Shown here: piece after piece, positions 55,455-64,000 of the stretch
How positions within the stretch are numbered: position 1 is the stretch's first letter
Layout: each line of letters starts with the position of its first letter
Assembly (NCBI GenBank): GCA_025354865.1
Contig: JANXMB010000128.1
Location: 33,635 to 97,634 of the forward strand
Source of the DNA: Acetobacteraceae bacterium
GTDB taxonomy: Bacteria; Pseudomonadota; Alphaproteobacteria; Acetobacterales; Acetobacteraceae
DNA: 64,000 bases
Direction of reading: 5' to 3'
The notes under the pieces: generated by a model
The model's database searches: none
What the model saw: the letters and a program-made list of their open reading frames with translations, nothing else
Told to the model about the DNA's origin: nothing
Position numbers and translations under genes: made by a program

Positions 55455-57670
55455 GCGCCGAATCCGGCGGTACGCGGGAACCCGGCGGGCGGCATGTGCC
55501 CGGTTTGGCCCCGGCTGCCGCGCCAATCCCGCAGGTCGGTTTCGGTGCGCACCCGCTCACCCAGGCGCCATGTCAGGCCGTCCGCGAGCTTGAACACTTT
55601 GATGTCGGCCAACCCACCATCCTTATAACGTTGCAGGATTACCCCGGCGCCGCGCGCCATCTCGGGGATTTCGTTCAGGGGGAATACCAGCAAGCGGCGG
55701 TTTTGGCCGACCACGGCGACCGCATCGCCATCGGCGAGGACGCAGAATGCCGCTGCTTCCCCCGGTTTCAAATTCAGGACCTGCTTGCCGGTGCGTTTTT
55801 CGGCCCCGAGTTCGTCCCCTGGCACGACGAAGCCGCGCCCGTTGTTCGACGCCAGCAGATACTTCATGCCCTCGACGGCCACAAACAGCAGGATCACGTC
55901 GTCCTCGTTGGTCAGATCTACCAACACCCGCAGCGCCTGGCCGTCGCCGCGCCCGCGCGGGAGATCGGCGGCTTTCAGGGTGTAGGCGCGCCCATTCGTG
56001 CTGAACAACGTGAGTTTGTCGGTCGTGAAGCAGGGTAGAATAAGCTTGAGCTTATCGCCCTCCTTGAATTTCAGCTCCGCCGCATCGGCGACGCTGCCTT
56101 TTACGGCGCGGATCCACCCTTTCTCCGACAGGATGACGGTGATGGCCTCCCGCTCGATGAAGGCATCGGGGGCCACATCCACCACATTGGGCATGACGCC
56201 CATCTCGGTGCGACGATCGCCGAGCGGTCCGGTTCCGAACTTCTTGCGCGTCGCCGCGATCTCGTCGGAGATCTTTTTCCAGCGCAATTTTTCGCTACCT
56301 AGCAGCCCTTGCAGACCCTTAAGTTCTGTCGAGAGCGCCTTGTGTTCCTTACGGATTTCCATTTCTTCCAGACGCCGCAGGCTGCGCAGGCGCATGTTCA
56401 GGATGGCTTCGGCCTGGGTGTCGGTCAGGCTGAAATGGGCCATCAGGCCGGATTTGGGCTCGTCCTCCTCGCGGATGATGCGGATCACCTCGTCGATGTT
56501 GAGGTAGACGATCAGATAGCCGTCCAGGATGTCGATCCGACGTTCGATCGCGGCCAGACGATGGTTGGAACGGCGGACCAGCACGTCGTGCCGATGATCG
56601 AGCCAGCAGCGCAGCACCTCGGGCAGTGCCATCACCCGGGGCGTTCGTGTCGAGTCGAGGACGTTCATGTTCAACGGAAACCGTGTTTCCAGGGCGGTGA
56701 TGCGGAACAATGTTTCCATCAGCACCTCCGGTTCCACGCCGCGAGTCTTGGGTTCCAGCACCAGGCGGATGACGTCGCTGCTTTCGTCGCGAACATCGCC
56801 GAGCAACGGGAGTTTTTTGTCCTCCATCAGTTGGGCGATCTGCTCGATCAGCTTGTTTTTCTGTATCTGGTAGGGAATCTCGGTCACGATCACGGACCAG
56901 GTGCCGTACTGGCCCTTTTCGACCGCCCATTTGGCCCGCAGGCGGAAGCCGCCGCGCCCGGTTTCGTAGGCCGATCGGATGGTAGCGGCGTCTTCGACCA
57001 ACACCCCGCCGGTGGGGAAGTCCGGTCCCGGCATATGGCGCAGCAGATCGGCGGCGGTTGCGTCCGGGTGTTCGATCAGATGCAGCGCGGCGGCGCAGAC
57101 CTCCCCGGCATTATGCGGCGGGATGGACGTCGCCATGCCCACCGCGATGCCGGCCGCGCCGTTTGCCAGGAGGTTGGGGAAAGCCCCGGGCAGAACGATG
57201 GGTTCGGATTCCTCGCCGTCGTAGGTCGGTCGGAAATCGACGGTGTTTTCGTCGATGCCTTGCAGCATTGCCTGGGCGACCTGGGTCAGCCGCGCTTCCG
57301 TGTAGCGCATGGCTGCCGGATTATCGCCGTCGATATTGCCGAAATTACCCTGACCCTCGACCAGCGGATACCGAGCGGCAAATTCCTGCGCCATGCGAAC
57401 CATGGCATCGTAGATCGATTGGTCGCCGTGCGGGTGGTATTTGCCCATGACGTCGCCCACCACGCGGGCGCACTTCTTGAACCCGGCCGTAGGGTCGAGC
57501 CGGAGTTGGTGCATGGCGTAAATCAGCCGCCGATGCACCGGTTTCAGCCCGTCGCGGACATCCGGCAAGGAGCGCGACATGATCGTGGACAGGGCATAGG
57601 CGAGGTACCGTTCGCTCAAGGCGTCGGTCAGTTTGGTATCTTCGATATGCCCGGCAAAATCATCCGGCAT
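55451..57670 (-). CDS. parC: DNA topoisomerase IV subunit A
   Basis: 739 aa from [85 protein letters not shown]. Confidence 0.95.
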   Translation of the reverse strand: MPDDFAGHIEDTKLTDALSERYLAYALSTIMSRSLPDVRDGLKPVHRRLIYAMHQLRLDPTAGFKKCARVVGDVMGKYHPHGDQSIYDAMVRMAQEFAARYPLVEGQGNFGNIDGDNPAAMRYTEARLTQVAQAMLQGIDENTVDFRPTYDGEESEPIVLPGAFPNLLANGAAGIAVGMATSIPPHNAGEVCAAALHLIEHPDATAADLLRHMPGPDFPTGGVLVEDAATIRSAYETGRGGFRLRAKWAVEKGQYGTWSVIVTEIPYQIQKNKLIEQIAQLMEDKKLPLLGDVRDESSDVIRLVLEPKTRGVEPEVLMETLFRITALETRFPLNMNVLDSTRTPRVMALPEVLRCWLDHRHDVLVRRSNHRLAAIERRIDILDGYLIVYLNIDEVIRIIREEDEPKSGLMAHFSLTDTQAEAILNMRLRSLRRLEEMEIRKEHKALSTELKGLQGLLGSEKLRWKKISDEIAATRKKFGTGPLGDRRTEMGVMPNVVDVAPDAFIEREAITVILSEKGWIRAVKGSVADAAELKFKEGDKLKLILPCFTTDKLTLFSTNGRAYTLKAADLPRGRGDGQALRVLVDLTNEDDVILLFVAVEGMKYLLASNNGRGFVVPGDELGAEKRTGKQVLNLKPGEAAAFCVLADGDAVAVVGQNRRLLVFPLNEIPEMARGAGVILQRYKDGGLADIKVFKLADGLTWRLGERVRTETDLRDWRGSRGQTGHMPPAGFPRTAGFGA

Positions 57671-58418
57671 TGTCTGCTCCAGAAGTCGATTCGGCGTCGG
57701 CCAGCATGGCGACGCGGTCGTATAGCATGACCCGAGCCCGAGGCAGGGGGCGATGGCGCAGTCCAAATGCGTCGCGCATCAGGAAGTGCCCGGTCAGGCG
57801 CAAGCCATCGCGGTGGTCTGCGGCCGTGGCGATGTTGCCGCCGATCAGAAAACCGGGCAATTTCAACAATTTATCGATGTAGGGCTCGGCCGCCTCGCGA
57901 CAGACGGCGCGGCCGGACCGGGGGGACACATGCGTCAACCCCGCCGTTGCCCCCGTCACCGCGCAGGAACCGAGGTCCAATCCGTACCCCAACTCTGTCA
58001 GCAGCGTCGTTTCCCAACGCACGAGGTCGGACAACATATCCGCGCCCAGCGGCAAATGCGCGATCAGCCGCAGCAGCCCCGAAAACACCGCCGGATGCGG
58101 TTCGCGCTCGGGTAACGCACCCTCGGCGGTGGCGCATACGGCCGACAGCATGGCCAATGCCAGTGCGTCGTCCATCGCAAGGGCCGCGTTCGGATGGATG
58201 GTCTCTGCCCTGAAGCTGCCCAACCCATCGGCCAACCGCCCCGTCCACCGCACCTGCACGAAATTCCCCGCTTGCCAAACCGCCGCCTGTGCTCGGGATG
58301 CCCCCCCTTTGGCGAGACCCTTATGCAGCCCGTGGTCGGCGGTCATGACTGTGGCGATGGTGTCGGCCTCCCCATAGGGCCGAGCATCGAGGACGATGGC
58401 GGGCGCGTCCCATTCCAT
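57660..58418 (-). CDS. recO: DNA repair protein RecO
   Basis: 252 aa; [53 protein letters not shown]. Confidence 0.92.
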   Translation of the reverse strand: MEWDAPAIVLDARPYGEADTIATVMTADHGLHKGLAKGGASRAQAAVWQAGNFVQVRWTGRLADGLGSFRAETIHPNAALAMDDALALAMLSAVCATAEGALPEREPHPAVFSGLLRLIAHLPLGADMLSDLVRWETTLLTELGYGLDLGSCAVTGATAGLTHVSPRSGRAVCREAAEPYIDKLLKLPGFLIGGNIATAADHRDGLRLTGHFLMRDAFGLRHRPLPRARVMLYDRVAMLADAESTSGADNAG

Positions 58419-58618
58419 GGCGCGTTCAGCGGCAGAAAGGGGGAGGGGGAATGGTCTTGCTCCTGGGTTCGCGATTCCGATGCCGAGGGTAATAGGTCTC
58501 GCCCGGCAAAATGGCGGGTTTATCCGATCGCAGGTCGGGTCGGTTGGCAGCGTCGTAGGCGAACATTACAGGAACTAAAAAGACTGCGTCAACCGCATTC
58601 CCACCCCGTCGACAGGCT

Positions 58619-59359
58619 TCAGCCCTGCGGCAGCAGCAACTGCATACCCTGTGAAAGTCGCATGCTCTCGACGTGTCCCGACGCGGTATTGTCCGCCGTT
58701 TGCAGGTGGATATGGAGGTTGGACGCTGCCGGCGTGAACACGCCCCGGTGGTCGCGCGACCAGAAACCCGCCAGGATTGTCTCCACCGCCGAGCGCTCGA
58801 AATGCCGTTGGATCTTGGTGTGCCCGTCCATGCCGGGGGGAAGATCGGGCGGGGCATCGACGACATGGAAACCGACGCTGGCGACACGGCCCACGATTTT
58901 GAATGGGAAAGCCGGCCGCGATGCGGCTTCGTCGGTGACCGTATCCATGAAGCTTTCGAGGTCGGTGTATGTTTGCACGCTGTCGGGCAGCGGTCTGGCT
59001 TGCCATGCGGATACCTCGGCCCAGACGAAAAACGGTGCGCCCGCCGCGAAGCTTTCTTCCACCCGCAAGGTCCCGTCGGGTTGGACCCGAACCAGGGATG
59101 GGCGGCTGTCGACAATGGTCGCTTCGCCGGTCAGACCTTCGAGCGGGCCGAGTCCGAGGAGTCCGGGGCGGCCGGCCAGTGTGCGCAGGTCCAATCGGGC
59201 CGCGCGCTGCCCGCCCATAATCGTCTCGCGCATGCCGCCGATGTGCCATAGGCGGTAGCCTCGGCCTTCGATGGCGGATTGCGCAAAGCTGGGGCGCGAT
59301 GCGGCGAGGCCGGCGCATATCGTGCAACCGCCGAGAGCGAGGAATTTACGTCGGGTCAT
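58619..59359 (-). CDS. Acetolactate decarboxylase-family protein with Tat-type signal
   Basis: 246 aa from MTRRKFLALGGCTICAGLAASRPSFA; LEGLTGEATIVDSRPSLVR, SRDHRGVFTPAASNLHIHLQTADNTASGHVESM (ALDC-like metal-site region). Confidence 0.65.
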   Translation of the reverse strand: MTRRKFLALGGCTICAGLAASRPSFAQSAIEGRGYRLWHIGGMRETIMGGQRAARLDLRTLAGRPGLLGLGPLEGLTGEATIVDSRPSLVRVQPDGTLRVEESFAAGAPFFVWAEVSAWQARPLPDSVQTYTDLESFMDTVTDEAASRPAFPFKIVGRVASVGFHVVDAPPDLPPGMDGHTKIQRHFERSAVETILAGFWSRDHRGVFTPAASNLHIHLQTADNTASGHVESMRLSQGMQLLLPQG

Positions 59360-59421
59360 GGGATGCGCGCGGGCCTCCGAGCTGGGAGGAATCCGGGACG
59401 ACAATCCCGAAGTTCCGCCGC

Positions 59422-59497
59422 TGGTGGAGTCAGGGGGAATCGAACCCCCGACCTCCTGAATGCCATTCAGGCGCTCTCCCAACTGAGCTATGACCCC
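59422..59497 (-). tRNA. tRNA-Ala (GGC)
   Basis: GGGGTCATAGCTCAGTTGGGAGAGCGCCTGAATGGCATTCAGGAGGTCGGGGGTTCGATTCCCCCTGACTCCACCA; cloverleaf arms pair, anticodon loop ATGGCAT, encoded CCA. Confidence 0.97.
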
Positions 59498-59608
59498 TCC
59501 GGCGCGGGAGCGGGCTTATAACCACCCCTCGATCCGCGATCAAGTGGTGCGTGTGGCACTTTTTTTACGGGCGTGCGCTTTGGCGAGACTTTCACTATAT
59601 AGGGCGGC

Positions 59609-60430
59609 ATGAAAGCGCGCTTTATCAAGATGCACGGCTGCGGAAACGACTTCGTCGTCATGGATGATCGCGCCCGTATGCTTGGCATTTCGCCGGCCCG
59701 GGCGGCGGCGATTGCCAACCGTCGCACCGGCGTAGGATGCGATCAGTTCATCGTAATCGAGCCGGGCGACGATGCGTTTATGCGCATTTATAACCCCGAT
59801 GGATCGGAAGCGGGCGCCTGCGGCAACGCGACACGCTGCGTTGCATCGCTGATCGCCGCCGAAACCGGCCGCACCGGGCTGAACATCCGAACGATCTCGG
59901 GCGATTTGCCGGCGACGGTGCTGCCGGATGGGCGGGTTCGGGTGGACATGGGCGCCGCGCGGCTTGGCTGGGCGGATATTCCGCTGGCGTATGCGATGGA
60001 CACGCTCCATCTCGATCTATCGCGCGGGCCGGTCGCCGACCCTGCTGCGGCCGGCATGGGCAATCCGCACGCGACGTTTTTCGTGCCCGATATCGATGCG
60101 TTGGACATCCCGGCGATCGGCCCGTCGTTGGAAACCGACCCGCTGTTTCCGGCCCGAGCCAATATCGGATTCGTGCAGGTGCTCGCGTCGGATCGGATCC
60201 GGCTGCGGGTGTGGGAGCGTGGGGCGGGCTTGACCCTCGCCTGCGGCTCCGGCGCCTGCGCCGCCCTGGTCAACGCTGCTCGGCGCGGCCTGACCGGACG
60301 ACGGGCCGCCGTGATCGTGGATGGCGGCGAACTCGAAATCGCGTGGCGCGACGACGGGCATGTCCTGATGACCGGCCCGGTCGCGACGGCGTTCTCCGGT
60401 GAAATCGACCTGTCGGCCTTCCCCGCATGA
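59609..60430 (+). CDS. dapF: Diaminopimelate epimerase
   Basis: 273 aa; [38 protein letters not shown]. Confidence 0.95.
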   Translation: MKARFIKMHGCGNDFVVMDDRARMLGISPARAAAIANRRTGVGCDQFIVIEPGDDAFMRIYNPDGSEAGACGNATRCVASLIAAETGRTGLNIRTISGDLPATVLPDGRVRVDMGAARLGWADIPLAYAMDTLHLDLSRGPVADPAAAGMGNPHATFFVPDIDALDIPAIGPSLETDPLFPARANIGFVQVLASDRIRLRVWERGAGLTLACGSGACAALVNAARRGLTGRRAAVIVDGGELEIAWRDDGHVLMTGPVATAFSGEIDLSAFPA

Positions 60431-61656
60431 GTCCGGAAATACTGACCTTCGGCTGCCGCCTAAATGCCTACGAAAGCGAGGCGATGCGTGCCCTCGCATC
60501 CGGGGTGGAAAACACGGTCGTCGTCAACACCTGCGCCGTGACGGCCGAAGCCGAGCGGCAGGCCCGGCAGACCATACGCCGATTGGCGCGCGAAAAGCCC
60601 GGTGTGGATATCGTGGTGACCGGATGCGCGGCGCAGATCGATCCGGCAGCCTGGGCAGCGCTGCCCGGCGTGACCCGGGTGCTGGGTAACGAGGACAAGC
60701 TGAAGCCCGAAAGCTGGGCAATCGGCGCCGGTTCGGCTGTATCCGACATCATGGCCGCGCGCGAAACCGCGCCGCATATGGTCACCGAGTTCGCCGGCCG
60801 CGCCCGCGCTTTCGTGCAGGTGCAACAAGGGTGCGACCATCGCTGCACCTTCTGCGTGATCCCCTTCGGACGCGGCCCCAATCGGTCGGTGCCGATCGGT
60901 GCCGCCGTGAGCCAGGTGCGGACGCTGGTGGAGGCCGGTTTTCGTGAAATCGTGCTGACCGGGGTGGATATTGCCTCGTACGGGCCGGACCTGCCCGGCT
61001 CCCCCAGTTTGGGGCAACTGGCGCGGCGGTTGCTGGCGATGGTGCCCGAATTGCCCCGGTTGCGGCTGTCGTCGATCGACCCCGCCGCCATCGACGACGA
61101 TATGTGGCGGTTGATCGCCGACGAGCCCCGGCTGATGCCGCACTTGCATCTGTCCTTGCAGGCCGGCAGCGATCTGATCCTGAAGCGGATGAAGCGGCGC
61201 CATCTGACGGCCGACGCCATGGCCACCATCCGGCGCGCCCGGTCGTTGCGACCCGGTATCGCTATCGGGGCCGATCTGATCGCCGGATTCCCGACCGAGA
61301 CCGACGCCCTGTTCCAGGAAACGTTGGATTTCATCGAAGCCGCCGACATGCCGTTCGTCCATGTATTCCCCTACAGCGAGCGCCCCGGCACCCCCGCCGC
61401 CAAAATGCCCGCCGTGCCCAAAGCCTTGCGGCGGGCGCGCGCGGCCGCTCTGCGCGCTACAGGCGCCCGTGCCACCGAACGGTTTTTGGCTGGCCATATT
61501 GGGCGGGAAGTCGTGCTGCTGACCGAAAGCGGCGACACCGGCCATTCGGAACATTTCGCGCCCGTGCGGTTGGCTGTCGCAACCGAACCGGGGCAGGTGA
61601 TGGTGGCGCGTGTGACCGGTTCGACCGGTTCGGTTTTACTGGCGGAGGCAGCCTGA
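60427..61656 (+). CDS. mtaB: tRNA (N6-threonylcarbamoyladenosine(37)-C2)-methylthiotransferase MtaB
   Basis: 409 aa; [12 protein letters not shown], radical [25 protein letters not shown] overlap with dapF. Confidence 0.9.
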   Translation: MSPEILTFGCRLNAYESEAMRALASGVENTVVVNTCAVTAEAERQARQTIRRLAREKPGVDIVVTGCAAQIDPAAWAALPGVTRVLGNEDKLKPESWAIGAGSAVSDIMAARETAPHMVTEFAGRARAFVQVQQGCDHRCTFCVIPFGRGPNRSVPIGAAVSQVRTLVEAGFREIVLTGVDIASYGPDLPGSPSLGQLARRLLAMVPELPRLRLSSIDPAAIDDDMWRLIADEPRLMPHLHLSLQAGSDLILKRMKRRHLTADAMATIRRARSLRPGIAIGADLIAGFPTETDALFQETLDFIEAADMPFVHVFPYSERPGTPAAKMPAVPKALRRARAAALRATGARATERFLAGHIGREVVLLTESGDTGHSEHFAPVRLAVATEPGQVMVARVTGSTGSVLLAEAA

Positions 61657-62579
61657 TGGCGCTTGGCAGTTTTTTCTCGCGCCTCAAAGAAGGTTTGTCG
61701 CGCAGCACCGCGAAAATTACGGACACGATCGCCACTGTCTTCAAAAAACGCCGGCTCGATGAGGAGGCACTGGCGGAGTTGGAGGAGCTTCTGATCTCCG
61801 CCGATCTCGGGACGGCAGCGGCCGCGAAGGTCGTCGCAGGGTTTCGGCGGACCCGCTTCGGCAAGGAAGTCGGCGACGACGAAGTCAAAGCCGCTCTGGC
61901 CGAAGAAATTGCCGGTATTCTGGCCCCGGTCGCTCGGCCGTTGGTTTTGAACCCCGCATTGAAGCCGCATGTGGTGTTGGTGGTCGGCGTCAATGGAACC
62001 GGCAAAACCACGACCATCGGCAAGTTGGGGCAGCTTTACAGCGCCGAGGGGCTGAAGGTCGTCATGGCGGCCGGCGATACATTCCGGGCCGCGGCGGTGG
62101 AACAATTGCAGATCTGGGGGGAACGGACGGGGACCCCGGTGATCGCCGGGAAGCCGAACGCGGACTCGGCGGGGTTGGCCTTCGACGCCTTGTCCCGGGC
62201 CGAGGCCGACGGTGCCGATGTTCTCCTGATCGATACTGCGGGGCGTCTGCACAACAAAGGTGCGTTGATGGAGGAACTGCGGAAGATCGTGCGTGTCCTG
62301 AAGAAGAAAGACGCGACCGCACCCCATTCGGTGCTGTTGGTGCTGGACGCGACCACCGGGCAGAATGCCATTCAGCAGGTGAAGGTATTCAAAGAGATGG
62401 TCGACGTGTCCGGATTAGTGGTGACCAAGCTGGACGGCAGCGCCCGAGGCGGCATCGTCGTGGCGTTGGCGGAATCGTTCGGACTGCCCGTGCACGCCGT
62501 TGGCGTCGGAGAACAGGCCGGCGATTTGCGTCCCTTCGATGCTGCGGAATTCGCCCGTGGCTTGGTCGGGGCGGCGTAG
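61656..62579 (+). CDS. ftsY: Signal recognition particle receptor FtsY
   Basis: 307 aa; GVNGTGKTTTIGKLG, DTAGRLHNKGALMEEL, TKLDGSARGG. Confidence 0.95.
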   Translation: MALGSFFSRLKEGLSRSTAKITDTIATVFKKRRLDEEALAELEELLISADLGTAAAAKVVAGFRRTRFGKEVGDDEVKAALAEEIAGILAPVARPLVLNPALKPHVVLVVGVNGTGKTTTIGKLGQLYSAEGLKVVMAAGDTFRAAAVEQLQIWGERTGTPVIAGKPNADSAGLAFDALSRAEADGADVLLIDTAGRLHNKGALMEELRKIVRVLKKKDATAPHSVLLVLDATTGQNAIQQVKVFKEMVDVSGLVVTKLDGSARGGIVVALAESFGLPVHAVGVGEQAGDLRPFDAAEFARGLVGAA

Positions 62580-62584
62580 AGCGC

Positions 62585-63079
62585 ATGCAAGCAGTCGTTC
62601 TTCCCTCCGGCCGCCTGATTCTGCGGGACCGCACCTACCGCGTAGCCATCGGCGCACGCGGTGTGTTGGTGCACAAAGAAGAAGGCGATGAGGCAACGCC
62701 CGCCGGCATTCTACCGCTGCGTCGCGTCTTGTATCGCGCCGATCGGGTTCCGCCGCCGCAATGCGCGGTGCCGATCGAACCGATCGCACGGGACGATGGG
62801 TGGTGCGACGATCCATGGTCCCGCGATTACAACAGGATGATCCGCCTGCCGCACGATGCCCGTCATGAGGAACTCTGGCGCTCCGACGGGCTCTACGACA
62901 TTGTTGGCGTGCTGGGCTGGAACGACCGCCCCGTCGAAAAGCGCCGCGGCTCGGCCATTTTCCTGCACGTCGCCCGGCCGGACTATGCGCCGACCCAGGG
63001 CTGTGTCGCGTTATCGCTGTCCGACCTACGCGCTGTACTTGCGGCGGGCGTAACCGAGCTTTCGGTCGCCCAGTCGTAG
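62585..63079 (+). CDS. L,D-transpeptidase (YkuD-type) family protein
   Basis: 164 aa; catalytic region GSAIFLHVARPDYAPTQGCVALSLSDL. Confidence 0.85.
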   Translation: MQAVVLPSGRLILRDRTYRVAIGARGVLVHKEEGDEATPAGILPLRRVLYRADRVPPPQCAVPIEPIARDDGWCDDPWSRDYNRMIRLPHDARHEELWRSDGLYDIVGVLGWNDRPVEKRRGSAIFLHVARPDYAPTQGCVALSLSDLRAVLAAGVTELSVAQS

Positions 63080-63179
63080 GGTGTTTGGGGTTGGGAGGGC
63101 GATCGATGGACCTCCGGTCCCTCTGGACGTTTCGGCGATTAGCAGCCACGTTTCGGGGGTAGAATTAAGGAGGGCGTCC

Positions 63180-64000
63180 ATGCAACTCGGGATTCATTTG
63201 CCGCATATCGGTCGCAAAGCGGGGCCAGATGCCATACGCCGCGCCGCCATGCAGGCCGAGGATTTGGGGCTGGCCGATGTTTGGGTGAGCGAGCACATCA
63301 TTGTCCCGAAAGCCGGCGGCTATCCCCCTTCGCCCAATTTCTGGGACCCCATCCTCACCCTCACCTGGGCCGCCGCATGCACCAGCCGCGTGCGGCTCGG
63401 CACCTCGGTCCTGGTGCTGCCGCTGCGCCATCCGTTGCCGTTGGCGAAGGAACTCGCGACGCTGCACAACCTGTCTAACGGCCGCGTCATCCTGGGCGGC
63501 GGCGTCGGTTGGCTGGAAGCCGAATTCGACGCGCTGGGCGTGCCGTTCAAAGAGCGCGGCCGCCGAATGGATGAGGGTATCGCGATGATGCGCGCGGTCT
63601 GGACCCAGGATCCCGTCACATTCCCGACCAAATATATCGCCGCGTCGATCGTGGATATGCGGTCGCAACCGCAACCGATTTCGCACATCCCCATTTGGAT
63701 CGGCGGCTCGTCCGATGCTGCGATCGCGCGAGCACAGCGGAACGACGGCTGGCACGGCAGCCGGGTGCGGCCGGACGCCGCAGCGGAAACAGTCAAGCGC
63801 TTGCGTGCCGGTCGGCCGGAGGAGTCCTGGACGATCTCTCTGCGCGTGAACATCAACGCCAACAATGTCGATGAGATGAAATCCGCGCTGGCGCTTTACC
63901 GTGAGGCAGGGGTGCAGCACGTCATGGCGGCACCCGAAGACCGCGACATCGACACGTATCTGAAGACTGTCGAACGTTTCGCTCGCGCTGGCGAGGGACT
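63180..64000 (+). CDS. LLM class (F420/FMN-type) oxidoreductase, 3' truncated by window edge
   Basis: Open frame from ATG 63180 to window end (absent from ORF track); MQLGIHLPHIGRKAGPDAIRRAAMQAEDLGLADVWVSEHI..., IWIGGSSDAAIARAQRNDGWHG; GGAG RBS upstream. Confidence 0.85.
   Translation, partial: MQLGIHLPHIGRKAGPDAIRRAAMQAEDLGLADVWVSEHIIVPKAGGYPPSPNFWDPILTLTWAAACTSRVRLGTSVLVLPLRHPLPLAKELATLHNLSNGRVILGGGVGWLEAEFDALGVPFKERGRRMDEGIAMMRAVWTQDPVTFPTKYIAASIVDMRSQPQPISHIPIWIGGSSDAAIARAQRNDGWHGSRVRPDAAAETVKRLRAGRPEESWTISLRVNINANNVDEMKSALALYREAGVQHVMAAPEDRDIDTYLKTVERFARAGEG

Noticed and set aside
56309-57730. 473 aa plus-strand ORF opposite parC
   Set aside because: Antisense to ParC; no domain signature.

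Overview
The window is high-GC, alphaproteobacterial-looking DNA (Rhodospirillales/Acetobacteraceae-like by gene content; inferred, not tested). It has two parts. (1) Bases 1 to about 21.0 kb hold the structural module of a contractile-tailed (myovirus-like) prophage, all on the minus strand: terminase large subunit, portal, scaffold-like protein, major capsid, connector/completion proteins, sheath, tube, tail chaperone, tape-measure-slot protein, baseplate hub/spike/wedge proteins, and tail fibres running off the left edge. The tail chaperone carries a canonical GGGAAAC -1 slippery heptamer joining it to a second reading frame. The tape-measure slot holds only a ~329 aa Arg/Pro-rich protein. 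(2) About 21.3 to 64 kb is host chromosome: DinG-like helicase, PhoR-like kinase, ubiA, rsmE, gshA, ahcY, a catabolic/uptake accessory cluster (33-43.5 kb), a tightly packed operon with a membrane-embedded spermidine-synthase-like protein and a Tat-signal PIMT-like methyltransferase (43.6-50.3 kb), B12-dependent RNR, parC, recO, tRNA-Ala(GGC), dapF, mtaB, ftsY and others. Observations worth follow-up: the frameshift, the very short tape-measure candidate, tandem fibre paralogs with a shared N-terminus, a dispersed structured ~90-104 bp intergenic repeat, a truncated M81/MlrC-like protein lacking the expected metal-ligand motifs, and the 43.6-50.3 kb operon. No CRISPR array, reverse transcriptase/DGR, integrase or lysis cassette is visible. 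Family assignments come from reading the protein sequences; no database search was run.
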